Part shown: positions 26,982 through 36,089 of the stretch, one piece after another
Position numbering within the stretch: the first letter of the stretch is position 1
Layout: each line of letters begins with the position of its first letter
DNA from: an uncultured Bacilli bacterium
Lineage (GTDB): Bacteria; Bacillota_I; Bacilli_A; RF39; UBA660
DNA: 64,000 nucleotides
Reading direction: 5' to 3'
NCBI GenBank assembly: GCA_934120635.1
Contig: CAKOUR010000001.1
Span: forward strand, 1-64,000
The notes under the pieces: generated by a model
The model's database searches: none
The model's input: only the letters and a program-made list of their open reading frames with translations
Told to the model about the DNA's origin: nothing
Program-made: the position numbers and the translations under genes

Positions 26982-28037
26982 ATGAAAGATAGCTCCCAAA
27001 TAAGAATGAATATAAAAACAATGGATGATATCCAGAAATTAAAAAACACACCATCCATTAAATACATTAACCTAGATATCATGAATCCTAACCTAGAAGT
27101 AATCTACTATCTACTAGAAAATGGAGAAAATTATTCCTATTCTGATCTATCAGAAGAAATAAAAGGATATATTTATGTTTCACATGATATTTTTAAACAA
27201 TCTCAAATGTTTATTTTAGATATTATCAATAGCATTCCTAGTTCATTATCAGAATTAGAAATTGCTAGATTTTTATATATTACAATTGGTAAAAATATCA
27301 GTTATGATATCAATGTTTTACCAGATAAAAATGAAACTTTTAACTTACAAAATATAAGTACAATTAATAATTTATGGGGAAGTCTTTACTATGGAAAAGG
27401 AACCAATCATTCCTTAAGTAAACTTTATTTATTTTTATGTAGAATTATAAATATTAATTGTAAAATTATAACAACAGGACAATTAGGGTATCAAAAAAAT
27501 ATTTTAATGATAAATAATAGAGAATTGTCAACAAATATTACTCAAGATATTCCATTTATTCAAGCTAATTTTAAAACAAAAAATTTTGCTAGATATAATG
27601 ATAATTTAATGTTAGACAAAAAAATTGCCTATTTAATAGATGATTATAATGATAATAAATTAGAAAAAATATTATCAAACTTAGATTATAGTAAAGAAAA
27701 TATCTTTCAACTAATTCTAAACAAGACAGCTACCGTTATTGGAGCAAGTAACATAAAACCAATTGAATTAAAAATTATCTTTGAGGAAGTATTTAATCAG
27801 TATTGTCCAGATGATAAAATAACAATGAACAATTTATATATTAATAATAATAACAAAAAAGAACATTTCTTATTAATTAATTTTTCCCAAAAATATTATA
27901 GTTTCAACTATACTAGAAATAGTTTTGTTGAAATTCCCAAAGAAGAATTAATTAAAAATTTAGAAAACAAAAAAATAGGACTATATTTAAACGAAAAAAT
28001 TCCCTTTATTGATACCTTAACAGAACAAACAATTTAA
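26982..28037 (+). CDS. Transglutaminase-like protein lacking the catalytic Cys
   Basis: 351 aa; GGTGATAGT ribosome site. Residues ~92-165 follow the transglutaminase layout: a helix ending IGKNISYDI, then LWGSLYYGKGTNHSLSKL where the family has G-x-C-x-G-x-x, then LFLCRIININCKIITTG. The nucleophile position is occupied by Asn/His/Ser. Later residues (~195-210, ~295-330) could hold the His/Asp pair. Likely a non-catalytic relative used for binding. Soluble; a terminator follows and pcrA is next. Family call moderate. Confidence 0.45.
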   Translation: MKDSSQIRMNIKTMDDIQKLKNTPSIKYINLDIMNPNLEVIYYLLENGENYSYSDLSEEIKGYIYVSHDIFKQSQMFILDIINSIPSSLSELEIARFLYITIGKNISYDINVLPDKNETFNLQNISTINNLWGSLYYGKGTNHSLSKLYLFLCRIININCKIITTGQLGYQKNILMINNRELSTNITQDIPFIQANFKTKNFARYNDNLMLDKKIAYLIDDYNDNKLEKILSNLDYSKENIFQLILNKTATVIGASNIKPIELKIIFEEVFNQYCPDDKITMNNLYINNNNKKEHFLLINFSQKYYSFNYTRNSFVEIPKEELIKNLENKKIGLYLNEKIPFIDTLTEQTI

Positions 28038-28067
28038 AGATATTTATTATAAAATATCTTTTTTTAA
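28036..28067 (+). terminator. Terminator before pcrA
   Basis: AAAGATATTT (28036-28045) pairs with AAATATCTTT (28052-28061), then T's. A second small AATACT/AGTATT hairpin (28076-28092) sits just upstream of the pcrA ribosome site. Confidence 0.8.
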
Positions 28068-28112
28068 AGGAAAAATACTAAAAAAGTATTTTCTAAAAAG
28101 GAGGAACATAGC

Positions 28113-30209
28113 ATGGATATTAGTTTTTTAAACGAAAATCAACAAAAAGCAGTTGTTCATAAAGAAGGACCAATGCTAGTTTTAGCAGGAGCAGGTTCAG
28201 GAAAAACCAGTGTCTTAACCAATCGAATTGCTTACCTAATTGAAGACGGTGTATCTCCAGCTAATATTTTAGCTATCACCTTTACCAATAAAGCAGCTAG
28301 AGAAATGAAAGAAAGAGTAACAAAATTAATAGGAGCAGATGCTAGATACATTCAAATTTCAACATTTCATTCCTTTGGATTGAAGATATTGAAAGAAAAT
28401 TATGAATTTTTAGGATATGACAAAAATTTTATCATCTTAGATAGCGATGATACCCTAACAGTAGTCAAAAAATTAATGAAAGACTTAAATATGAATCCTA
28501 AATATTACAATGCAAGAGAACTAAGAGGTAAAATTAGTTCTGCAAAAAATGAATTAATTACTCCAGAAAAATTTAAAAAACAAGAATATGATGAAAAAAT
28601 AGTAACACTATATAAAAAATATTGTCAAAAATTAAAAGCAGGAAACTCAGTTGATTTTGATGATTTACTAATTTTACCCATTAAACTATTTGAAATTAGT
28701 CCAAGTATTTTAAATAGTTATCAAGAAAGATATAAGTACATTTTAATAGATGAGTATCAAGATACTAATGAAGCCCAATATGTATTTAGTAAAATGATTA
28801 GTAAAAAATATAGAAATATCTTTGTCGTAGGAGATAACGATCAAGCTATCTATGCTTTTAGAGGAGCAAACTATAAAAATATCCTAAACTTCGAAAAAGA
28901 TTATCCGGATTGTAAAACAATTCTTCTAGAAGAAAATTACCGTTCCACTAAAACCATTCTAAATGCTGCCAACAGTGTCATCAAACACAATAAATTAAGA
29001 AAAGACAAAAATTTATGGAGCAATAATGAAGAAGGAGATAAAATTAAATATATCAAAATAGATGATGAAAAAGCAGAAGGGGATTATGTTGTAAAAGAAA
29101 TAAAAAAAATAGCAGAAAATGGTACAAGTTATGATGATATTGCTATTTTATATCGAACAAACGCTCAATCTAGATCAATCGAAGAAGCAATGCTAAAAGC
29201 AAATATCCCTTATAGAATTATTGGTAGTTTTTACTTTTATAACCGAAAAGAAATTAAAGATTTATTATGTTATTTAAGATTAATCAACAATCCAAAAGAT
29301 GACGTTAGCTTAACTAGAGTAATAAATGTACCAAAAAGAGGAATAGGCAATGTTACGATTGCTAATATTAATGCTAGAGCAGAAGAAAATAATATATCAA
29401 TGTTTGAATCCATCACCTCTGGAAAAGAACTTGCATTTAAACAATTAATTGAAGAACTACAAGCTTCTTCTGAAAATAAAACATTAACAGAACTAGTCGA
29501 ATTAGTCCTAGAAAAAAGTGGATTAAAAAAGGAACTATCAGAAGAAAAAACACTAGAAAATGAAATCCGTTTAGAAAATTTAGAAGAATTTAAATCTATT
29601 ACCAAAAATTATGAAAATGAATTTGGAGAAGTTTCACTCGACGATTTCTTAAATGAAATCTCTCTAGTTTCTGATGTAACAGAACATTCTGAAGGAAATA
29701 ACAAAGTTAGTTTAATGACCGTTCACTCTGTTAAAGGATTAGAATATGATTACGTCTTTATCATTGGTATGGAAGAAGGAATATTTCCTCATTACAACTC
29801 AATCATGGAAGGCACTAACGAAGCAATTGAAGAAGAAAGAAGACTTTGCTATGTTGCAATCACCCGAGCAAAGAAAAAACTTTGGATAATCAATACAAAA
29901 AAAAGAATGCTATATGGACAGACACAAGTAAATGCTCCAAGCCGATTTATTGATGAAATTGATGATAAATATTTAGAAAGAGAAAAGAAAACGACATCTA
30001 TTTTCTCTAAAGTTACTAAAATAAATAAAGAACGAATGTATAGAACAAATGATGTTGATTATAATATAGGAGATAATATTAGACATGAAGATTACGGAGA
30101 AGGAGTGGTAACAGCTGTAGATAAAAAAATTATTACCGTAGCATTCCCACTTCCAACAGGAATAAAGAAATTTATTAAAAATCATAGAAGTATTACAAAA
30201 ATAAGTTAA
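28113..30209 (+). CDS. pcrA: ATP-dependent DNA helicase PcrA (UvrD/Rep family)
   Basis: 698 aa, AAAAGGAGG site. SF1A motifs in order: Q-motif LNENQQKAV, Walker A AGAGSGKTSVLTNR (~29-42), motif Ia ITFTNKAAREM, motif II IDEYQDTN (~213-220), motif III GDNDQAIYAFRGA, motif IV ENYRSTKTIL, motif V TVHSVKGLEYD and motif VI VAITRAKKKLW. The C-terminal Tudor-like tail (GDNIRHEDYGEGVV, last ~45 residues) is the part that docks on RNA polymerase. Essential in many Bacillota for repair and clearing replication conflicts. Its usual partner ligA is not adjacent. Confidence 0.97.
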   Translation: MDISFLNENQQKAVVHKEGPMLVLAGAGSGKTSVLTNRIAYLIEDGVSPANILAITFTNKAAREMKERVTKLIGADARYIQISTFHSFGLKILKENYEFLGYDKNFIILDSDDTLTVVKKLMKDLNMNPKYYNARELRGKISSAKNELITPEKFKKQEYDEKIVTLYKKYCQKLKAGNSVDFDDLLILPIKLFEISPSILNSYQERYKYILIDEYQDTNEAQYVFSKMISKKYRNIFVVGDNDQAIYAFRGANYKNILNFEKDYPDCKTILLEENYRSTKTILNAANSVIKHNKLRKDKNLWSNNEEGDKIKYIKIDDEKAEGDYVVKEIKKIAENGTSYDDIAILYRTNAQSRSIEEAMLKANIPYRIIGSFYFYNRKEIKDLLCYLRLINNPKDDVSLTRVINVPKRGIGNVTIANINARAEENNISMFESITSGKELAFKQLIEELQASSENKTLTELVELVLEKSGLKKELSEEKTLENEIRLENLEEFKSITKNYENEFGEVSLDDFLNEISLVSDVTEHSEGNNKVSLMTVHSVKGLEYDYVFIIGMEEGIFPHYNSIMEGTNEAIEEERRLCYVAITRAKKKLWIINTKKRMLYGQTQVNAPSRFIDEIDDKYLEREKKTTSIFSKVTKINKERMYRTNDVDYNIGDNIRHEDYGEGVVTAVDKKIITVAFPLPTGIKKFIKNHRSITKIS

Positions 30210-30291
30210 GTATACACTAAAAATACTGTTAAATATTATTCTTTAATAAATATATTATATAAAAAAGAATACCTAAGTATTTTACTTTCAT

Positions 30292-30335
30292 AAGAAATAT
30301 TTTCTAAAAAATAACAAATATTTCTTTTTTTTTAT
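30292..30335 (+). terminator. pcrA terminator
   Basis: AAGAAATATT (30292-30301) pairs with AATATTTCTT (30317-30326), then T9. Confidence 0.85.
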
Positions 30336-30389
30336 TTCATTTAATGATATACTAAAAACATAGAATAGTAAATAGGATAGTGATAATAG

Positions 30390-31589
30390 ATGAATGGAAA
30401 TATGAATAATATTGTAAGTTTAGTAAATACCATCAGTACGAAATATGGACTTAGTAGAGAACAGTCTAATGAATTAACCACTAAATATCAAAATGATACC
30501 AGAAATATAGAACATATTAAACAAGAAGTAGAAAACACGGCTAGTTATTATATGCATCAAAATAAATTAGCAATTACTATTCAAAATACTCCTAGCTTAA
30601 ATCCAGGAAAAAATTACTATTTAACAGCTTTTGATAATAATAGTAATGTTTATCTTCAACCAGTATCCGTTACCGTAACCAACCCAGAATCATCAGAAGT
30701 ACTAGTAGAAAATACATTTAAAGGATACCAAAAACATACTCAAGTTGACGATTTAGAAATTGCTATTTGTCAAATAGGAAAATTATTAAATATCGATATT
30801 GTAGAAGAATATAGAGTTTATGGGGCAACAAAACAAAAAGACTCAATTATTATTAGAGATATTGTCGATGATGATGAATTTTATGATGTAGAAAACTTAA
30901 AAAAACGCTTTTTAAAATTAATCACTAGTGGAAAGTTAAAAAAAGAAAAATGGGTTGATACAGCAGAGCAATTAAAAGTAGCCAATACCAAAGAAGATTA
31001 CAAGACAATAATAGATTATGGATTAAACGTCTTAAAAAGTCTACCTAGCATGCTAGAAGAAGACTATCAAAAAATAGAAAAAAAATATTTTGATATGCTT
31101 TTATTTGATAGCATAATTAACCAAAGCGAGAGAAATTTTAAAGATTATGGAATTCTATGCGATAAAGAAACAAAAAAATATTCTTTTGCTCCATTATTTG
31201 ATAATGTTTTTCCATCAATTCTAAAAAATAATGATATTATTATTGTAAATGGAATTACCTGTAATCGTTATGAACTAATTGAATGTTTATTCTATAATTA
31301 TTATGATAAAATAAAAGATAGAGTAGAAAAAATATTAAGTAAAAAAGATAGATATCTCCAAAACATTGATATTATCCTAAAATACAATTTAGACTTAAGT
31401 ACTTATAATATGATGTTAAATAATATCATTACAAATTTAAATTACTTTGAAAGATTAAATAGAGAAAGAAGTATGTTAGAAACAAGCAGTAGTGCTGGAT
31501 ATGTAAACATTATTCAAATGATCATTGGATTAGTCATAATAGCAGTATTTTCTGTTTGCATTGGATATTTACTTTATTGTATAAAATAA
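30390..31589 (+). CDS. HipA-like kinase-fold protein with C-terminal membrane anchor
   Basis: 399 aa. The central part (~110-330) recalls the HipA C-terminal kinase lobe: YFDMLLFDSIINQSERNF with the catalytic-loop-like N-Q-S-E-R-N (244-249), then YGILCD and SFAPLFDN (265-272), which corresponds to the metal-binding Asp. The N-terminal ~60 residues are helical. Residues ~373-397 form one membrane helix at the very C-terminus, so the domain faces the cytoplasm. No HipB-like antitoxin is adjacent. It may be a membrane-tethered protein kinase or an inactive relative; a CotH-like kinase is an alternative. Monocistronic, terminators on both sides. Confidence 0.5.
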   Translation: MNGNMNNIVSLVNTISTKYGLSREQSNELTTKYQNDTRNIEHIKQEVENTASYYMHQNKLAITIQNTPSLNPGKNYYLTAFDNNSNVYLQPVSVTVTNPESSEVLVENTFKGYQKHTQVDDLEIAICQIGKLLNIDIVEEYRVYGATKQKDSIIIRDIVDDDEFYDVENLKKRFLKLITSGKLKKEKWVDTAEQLKVANTKEDYKTIIDYGLNVLKSLPSMLEEDYQKIEKKYFDMLLFDSIINQSERNFKDYGILCDKETKKYSFAPLFDNVFPSILKNNDIIIVNGITCNRYELIECLFYNYYDKIKDRVEKILSKKDRYLQNIDIILKYNLDLSTYNMMLNNIITNLNYFERLNRERSMLETSSSAGYVNIIQMIIGLVIIAVFSVCIGYLLYCIK

Positions 31590-31640
31590 GTTATTTTCTT
31601 TTCAAAAATATTCTTTGAAAAACAAAATAACTTTTTATTT
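31588..31640 (+). terminator. Terminator after the HipA-like gene
   Basis: AAGTTATTTT (31588-31597) pairs with AAAATAACTT (31624-31633), then T's; a smaller TTCAAA/TTTGAA hairpin lies in the loop. Confidence 0.75.
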
Positions 31641-31684
31641 TTACCTATATTTGATATAATAATGAAAGAAAAAAGGTGATTACA

Positions 31685-32992
31685 ATGAAATTGACAAGTG
31701 ATGACATAAAAAATATATCTAGCATTAAAGAAGAACCAACATGGATGTTAGATTTTCGACTAAAATCTTTTGAATGCTTTAAAAATAGTAAAAATCCATC
31801 TTTTGGTCCTAAATTAGATATTGATTACGATAGCATAAATTATTATAAAAAAAGAGAAGAAAAACTAACCAATGATTGGAATAATATTTCTTGTTCCGTT
31901 CGTGATGAATTCGACAAGCTAGGAGTAATAGATGCAGAAAAAAAATACTTAGATGGCATAGGTGCTCAATATGATAGTGAAGTCATCTATCATAATATGA
32001 TTAAAGAATTAGAAGAAAAAAATGTTATCTTTCTAGATACAGATAGTGCTTTAAAAAAACATCCAGAAATTTTTAAAAAATATTTTAATCACTTAGTAAA
32101 ATATGATGAAAATAAATTTACAGCACTAAATGGAGCAGTTTGGAGTGGAGGAACTTTTATCTATATCCCTCCTTACACTAAATTAGATAGACCACTACAA
32201 AGTTATTTTAGAATTAATAGCAAAAATATGGGACAATTTGAAAGAACTTTAATCATTGTCGATGAAGGTAGTGAACTTCATTATATTGAAGGTTGTACTG
32301 CACCTACCTATACAGAAGATGCATTACATGCTGCTGTAGTAGAAATATTTGTAGAAAAAAATGCAAAATGTAGATATACAACAATACAAAACTGGTCAAG
32401 TGATGTCTATAATTTAGTTACTAAAAGAGCAATAGTAGAAGAAAATGGTTTAATGGAATGGATAGATGGAAATGTTGGTGCCAAAACCAACATGAAATAC
32501 CCAGCCTGTATTTTAAATGGTCCCCATGCCAGAGGAACTTGTATTACCGTAGCAGGAGCAGGAAAAAATCAAATTCAAGATACTGGGGCAAAGATGATTC
32601 ACTTAGCACCATATACCAAAAGTAATATTGTCTCAAAATCTATTGCTTCTAATGGTGGAAATGCCACTTACCGTGGAACTGTAAAAATAACAAAGAAAGC
32701 ACACGATTCGTTAGCAAGTGTCAAATGTGATACCATTATTTTAGACAAATTATCCAAAAGTGATACAATTCCCAATAATATTGTCGCTAACTCAACATCA
32801 CTATTAGAACATGAAGCAACAGTAAGCAAAATTAGTGATGATAAACTTTTTTATCTAATGAGTAGAGGACTTCCTGAAGAAACAGCGAAAGAACTAATTA
32901 TTTTAGGCTTTATCAATGAGTTCCGTGAGGAACTTCCAATGGAATATGCTGTTGAATTAAATAGATTATTAAAGATAAACATAGAAACATAA
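31685..32992 (+). CDS. sufB: Fe-S cluster assembly scaffold SufB
   Basis: 435 aa from ATG 31685 behind AAAGGTGAT. N-terminus with EEPTWMLDFRLKSFECF; beta-helix core with GTFIYIPPYTKLDRPLQSYFRI, IEGCTAPTY (conserved Cys), GKNQIQDTGAKMIHLAP, and VKCDTIILDKLSKSDTIP with the essential Cys. The usual sufC, sufD, sufS and sufU partners are absent here: the flanks are the HipA-like gene and ssb2, both beyond terminators. It has its own -10 (TGATATAAT, 31652-31660). The rest of the SUF machinery is presumably elsewhere. Confidence 0.96.
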   Translation: MKLTSDDIKNISSIKEEPTWMLDFRLKSFECFKNSKNPSFGPKLDIDYDSINYYKKREEKLTNDWNNISCSVRDEFDKLGVIDAEKKYLDGIGAQYDSEVIYHNMIKELEEKNVIFLDTDSALKKHPEIFKKYFNHLVKYDENKFTALNGAVWSGGTFIYIPPYTKLDRPLQSYFRINSKNMGQFERTLIIVDEGSELHYIEGCTAPTYTEDALHAAVVEIFVEKNAKCRYTTIQNWSSDVYNLVTKRAIVEENGLMEWIDGNVGAKTNMKYPACILNGPHARGTCITVAGAGKNQIQDTGAKMIHLAPYTKSNIVSKSIASNGGNATYRGTVKITKKAHDSLASVKCDTIILDKLSKSDTIPNNIVANSTSLLEHEATVSKISDDKLFYLMSRGLPEETAKELIILGFINEFREELPMEYAVELNRLLKINIET

Positions 32993-33025
32993 GAAGATGA
33001 AATATAAGTAATCTTCTTTTTTTGT
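32991..33025 (+). terminator. sufB terminator
   Basis: AAGAAGAT (32991-32998) pairs with ATCTTCTT (33011-33018), followed by T-run. Confidence 0.85.
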
Positions 33026-33248
33026 GTCAAATTTTTGTCAAATGAAAAACTTCCCTTTTTAAAAATTAAATATATTATATTTATATATATGATCCAAAAA
33101 TCTTCATATTACCTCCATTTTTATATAATGAAAAAAGAAAATGAAGTATTTTAAATAAATAACTAAAAAAACAAATAAAAAGTTTATTTTTAAAAATTTG
33201 TATCTTTTTTGATAGAATGTTATATTCATCACGAAAGGAGGAGAAAAT

Positions 33249-33632
33249 ATGTTAAACCAAATTGTTTTAGTCGGAAGAATAGTAAAAACTCCAGAATTAA
33301 GAACAACAGAAAATGGAAAGAAAACAGCAACCGTAACATTAGCAGTACCTAGAAATTATAAAAACATGAATGGAGAATATGATACAGATTTCTTAGACTG
33401 TACACTATGGACAAACGTTGCAGAAAATACTGCAGAATATTGTCAAAGTGGGGATATGGTTGGCGTTAAAGGAAGGTTACAAACTAGAATAATAACATCA
33501 GAAGATGGTAGCAAAAAGAAAAAAACGGAAATAGTAGCAGAAAAAGTTACCTTTCTAGCACAATCACCAAATAATAATAAAGATAAATTAGCTAAAAAAG
33601 CATCAAAGAAAACTTCAAAAACAGAAAAATAA
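33249..33632 (+). CDS. Second single-stranded DNA-binding protein without acidic tip
   Basis: 127 aa with AAAGGAGGAG upstream. Complete OB fold (LNQIVLVGRIVKTPELRT, FLDCTLWTNVAENTAEY, VGVKGRLQTR), but the C-terminus is Lys-rich (KKASKKTSKTEK) instead of the acidic D-D-x-x-P-F tip. It can probably bind ssDNA but not recruit SSB partners. Bacillus SsbB, used in competence, also lacks the long tail, so an SsbB-like role is possible. Monocistronic, preceded by a 220-nt AT-rich gap. Confidence 0.88.
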   Translation: MLNQIVLVGRIVKTPELRTTENGKKTATVTLAVPRNYKNMNGEYDTDFLDCTLWTNVAENTAEYCQSGDMVGVKGRLQTRIITSEDGSKKKKTEIVAEKVTFLAQSPNNNKDKLAKKASKKTSKTEK

Positions 33633-33700
33633 AGAAAGAATTAATCAAAAATTTAACTGAAATTTTCAGAAAAATTTAATAAAAATCTTTCTTTTTTTCT
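33631..33700 (+). terminator. Probable terminator after ssb2
   Basis: AAAGAAAGA (33631-33639) pairs with TCTTTCTTT (33687-33695), followed by T's; the loop is long and contains further complementary AATTT tracts. Confidence 0.55.
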
Positions 33701-33790
33701 ATTAATATAACAAAAAATCATAATGTCAAATGCTTTTTAAATAATTGTATTTATAAACTGTTTGTGATAGACTTATATCATGGTGATGAT

Positions 33791-35086
33791 ATGAGATTAA
33801 TTAAGAAAAATAATAATAAAATAAACAAATCAAAAGAAATTATAAAAAAAGAAAAGGCTAAAATAAAAGAAGAAAAAAGAAGAATAAAATTAGAAAACTC
33901 TCCAAAAATCCATCAATCTAAACTTGAAAAAAATAATACAATAAAAACAAAAATCTTATCTATTATTCTCTTTGAAATAATGGGAGCCTTAACTTGCTTA
34001 ATTATTTTATTTATATTAAGTGGAGGAAAAAACTTTATAAAATTATATGGAGAATTAAGTAAAGTAATAAATGTATATGATACAATCACTACAAATTATT
34101 ATGGAAAAATAAATAAAAGTAAATTAATTGACAATGCTGTTGATGCCATGCTATCAGAAATAGGAGATGATTATACAAATTATTCTTCTAAAAATAATGC
34201 TTCTGATTTCCTTGAAACAGTAAATGGAGTTTATGAAGGTATTGGTTGCATGGTATCTATGGACGAAAATAATAATATTATAATTATTAATATTTTTGAT
34301 AATAGTCCAGCTAAAAAGGCAGGATTAAAAGAAAAAGATATTATACTAAAAATAGATGATCAAGATTATACTGGAAAAACAAGTAATGACATGTCAAATT
34401 ATGTAAAAAATAGTAAAGAATCAAAAATAAAATTAACAATTAAAAGAAATGGAAAAGAAAAAGATATTACAGTAGATAGAAAAAAAGTTGAAATTCCATC
34501 TGTTACTAGTAAAATATTAGAAAAAGAAAATAAAAAAATAGGATATATAGATATTACTGTATTTTCATCAGTTACCTATGAACAGTTTAAACAAGAGTTA
34601 ACAAAATTAGAAAAAGAAGGAATTAAAGCCTTAATTGTAGATGTTAGAAATGATTCTGGTGGCTATTTAAGTGCTGTAACAGATATTAGTAGCTTATTCT
34701 TAAAAAAAGGGAAAATAATATATCAATTAGAAGATAATAATAAAAAAGAAATAATAAAAGATAAAACTAAAGAAAGTAGAACATATCCAATCGCTGTATT
34801 AGTAAATACTACTAGTGCATCTGCCTCTGAAATTTTAGCCTCTGCAATTAAAGAAAGTTATGGTGGATATGTAGTTGGAACACAAACTTATGGAAAAGGA
34901 ACGGTTCAAAAAACAAAAAAATTATCTGATGGAAGTATGATAAAATATACTATCCAAAAATGGCTTACCCCAAATGGCAATTGGATAAATGAAAAAGGAG
35001 TAAAACCAACTGATCCAATACCATATGAAATAAAGGATAATGTAGATTTACAACTAGAAAAAGCATTAGAGTTAGTAAGTAAATAA
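33791..35086 (+). CDS. S41 C-terminal processing peptidase (CtpA-like), membrane anchored
   Basis: 431 aa from ATG 33791 (TGGTGAT site; the GTG frame from 33764 lacks one). A highly basic, coiled N-terminal cytoplasmic tail (~1-50), membrane helix (~55-77), S41 N-domain, PDZ (VYEGIGCMVSMDENNNIIII to the KRNGKEKDI region) and protease core. The core has RNDSGGYLSAV, catalytic Ser in TTSASASEILA and Lys in YGKGTVQ. It cleaves C-terminal tails of extracytoplasmic proteins. The C-terminal peptidoglycan-binding domain of Bacillus CtpB is missing here. Confidence 0.92.
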   Translation: MRLIKKNNNKINKSKEIIKKEKAKIKEEKRRIKLENSPKIHQSKLEKNNTIKTKILSIILFEIMGALTCLIILFILSGGKNFIKLYGELSKVINVYDTITTNYYGKINKSKLIDNAVDAMLSEIGDDYTNYSSKNNASDFLETVNGVYEGIGCMVSMDENNNIIIINIFDNSPAKKAGLKEKDIILKIDDQDYTGKTSNDMSNYVKNSKESKIKLTIKRNGKEKDITVDRKKVEIPSVTSKILEKENKKIGYIDITVFSSVTYEQFKQELTKLEKEGIKALIVDVRNDSGGYLSAVTDISSLFLKKGKIIYQLEDNNKKEIIKDKTKESRTYPIAVLVNTTSASASEILASAIKESYGGYVVGTQTYGKGTVQKTKKLSDGSMIKYTIQKWLTPNGNWINEKGVKPTDPIPYEIKDNVDLQLEKALELVSK

Positions 35087-35118
35087 GTTGTTATGATTAT
35101 AAAAATCTAAAGCAACCT

Positions 35119-35153
35119 GAAAATAGCATCTAAATTTTTAGATGCTATTTTCA
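35119..35153 (+). terminator. Terminator after the S41 protease
   Basis: GAAAATAGCATCTAAA (35119-35134) is mirrored by TTTAGATGCTATTTTC (35137-35152). Confidence 0.85.
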
Positions 35154-35328
35154 TAGCTTCAAATACATCAAAGTGATAAAATTTAAGTTTACATCTTTAA
35201 GTACATGGTCCTAAAATTTGAAAAAAATTTATTAATTTAAAAAAAGTAATCTTATAGATAAACTTTTTTTCTTTTAGACATCAAATTATGCATTTCAATG
35301 TACAATAACATTTTTTTTAGATGAATTA

Positions 35329-35337
35329 TGATATAAT
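35329..35337 (+). promoter_or_regulatory. agrA -10 region
   Basis: TGATATAAT 30 nt before the agrA ATG. AT-rich DNA upstream (35154-35328) holds no gene; no clear LytTR direct repeat was seen. Confidence 0.5.
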
Positions 35338-35366
35338 GAACTTGTTCGCTAGGAGGGAGTAGAACT

Positions 35367-36089
35367 ATGGTAAGATTTATTATTTGTGAAGATAATAAGG
35401 ATTTTTTAACTAAAATTCACAATATTTTAACTAAGGTAATGATGCCTTATAATTTTGAATATAAAATAAATGAATTTACATCGTATAATAAGGATATTCA
35501 TGAAATTATTAATAAAGAAGGAGAACAAAAAGTTTATATTCTAGATATCGAATTAGGTGAAGTATCAGGATTAGAAATAGCATCTGAAATAAGAGAAAAT
35601 GATTTAGAAAGTATTATTCTATTTGTAACAAATCACAGTGAATGCAAAAACGATATCTTTTATTCTAGATTATTAGCTCTAGACTATATTCCAAAAGACA
35701 AGTTATGGTCGTCAAGATTTGAAGAAACAATGAATTACATTATTAAAACAATAAATAAAAAAGGAGTACTTATCTATAATTTTAATAGAAATTCATATAG
35801 AATTCCCTATGATAATATTTTGTATATAGAGAAAATACAAGATGTTCCAAAATGTATTATTAGAACTGAGAATGGAGAAGAATTTGAAACAAATATGTCA
35901 ATAATAGAATTAGCAGAAAAATTAGGACATAGTTTCTTTCAATGTCATAAATCATGTATTGTTAATATAGAGAAAATTAAAAAAATAAATTACTCAGAAA
36001 ACACTATTACTTTTCTTAACAATGAAACAGTATATTTATTATCTAACAGAAAAAAGAAGGAGTTGAGGGAATATGTGGCAAATTATTAA
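35367..36089 (+). CDS. agrA: AgrA-like LytTR response regulator
   Basis: 240 aa with AGGAGGG upstream. Receiver domain (~1-125): FIICEDN acidic pair, phospho-acceptor Asp60 in VYILDIELGEVSG, and Lys of YIPKD. LytTR DNA-binding domain (~140-238): NSYRIPYDNILYIE, FFQCHKSCIVNIEKI and LLSNRKKKEL. AgrA regulators switch on agr and downstream genes after phosphorylation by AgrC. Here agrA comes first and agrC second, the reverse of the Staphylococcus order, with a 17-nt overlap. Confidence 0.93.
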   Translation: MVRFIICEDNKDFLTKIHNILTKVMMPYNFEYKINEFTSYNKDIHEIINKEGEQKVYILDIELGEVSGLEIASEIRENDLESIILFVTNHSECKNDIFYSRLLALDYIPKDKLWSSRFEETMNYIIKTINKKGVLIYNFNRNSYRIPYDNILYIEKIQDVPKCIIRTENGEEFETNMSIIELAEKLGHSFFQCHKSCIVNIEKIKKINYSENTITFLNNETVYLLSNRKKKELREYVANY

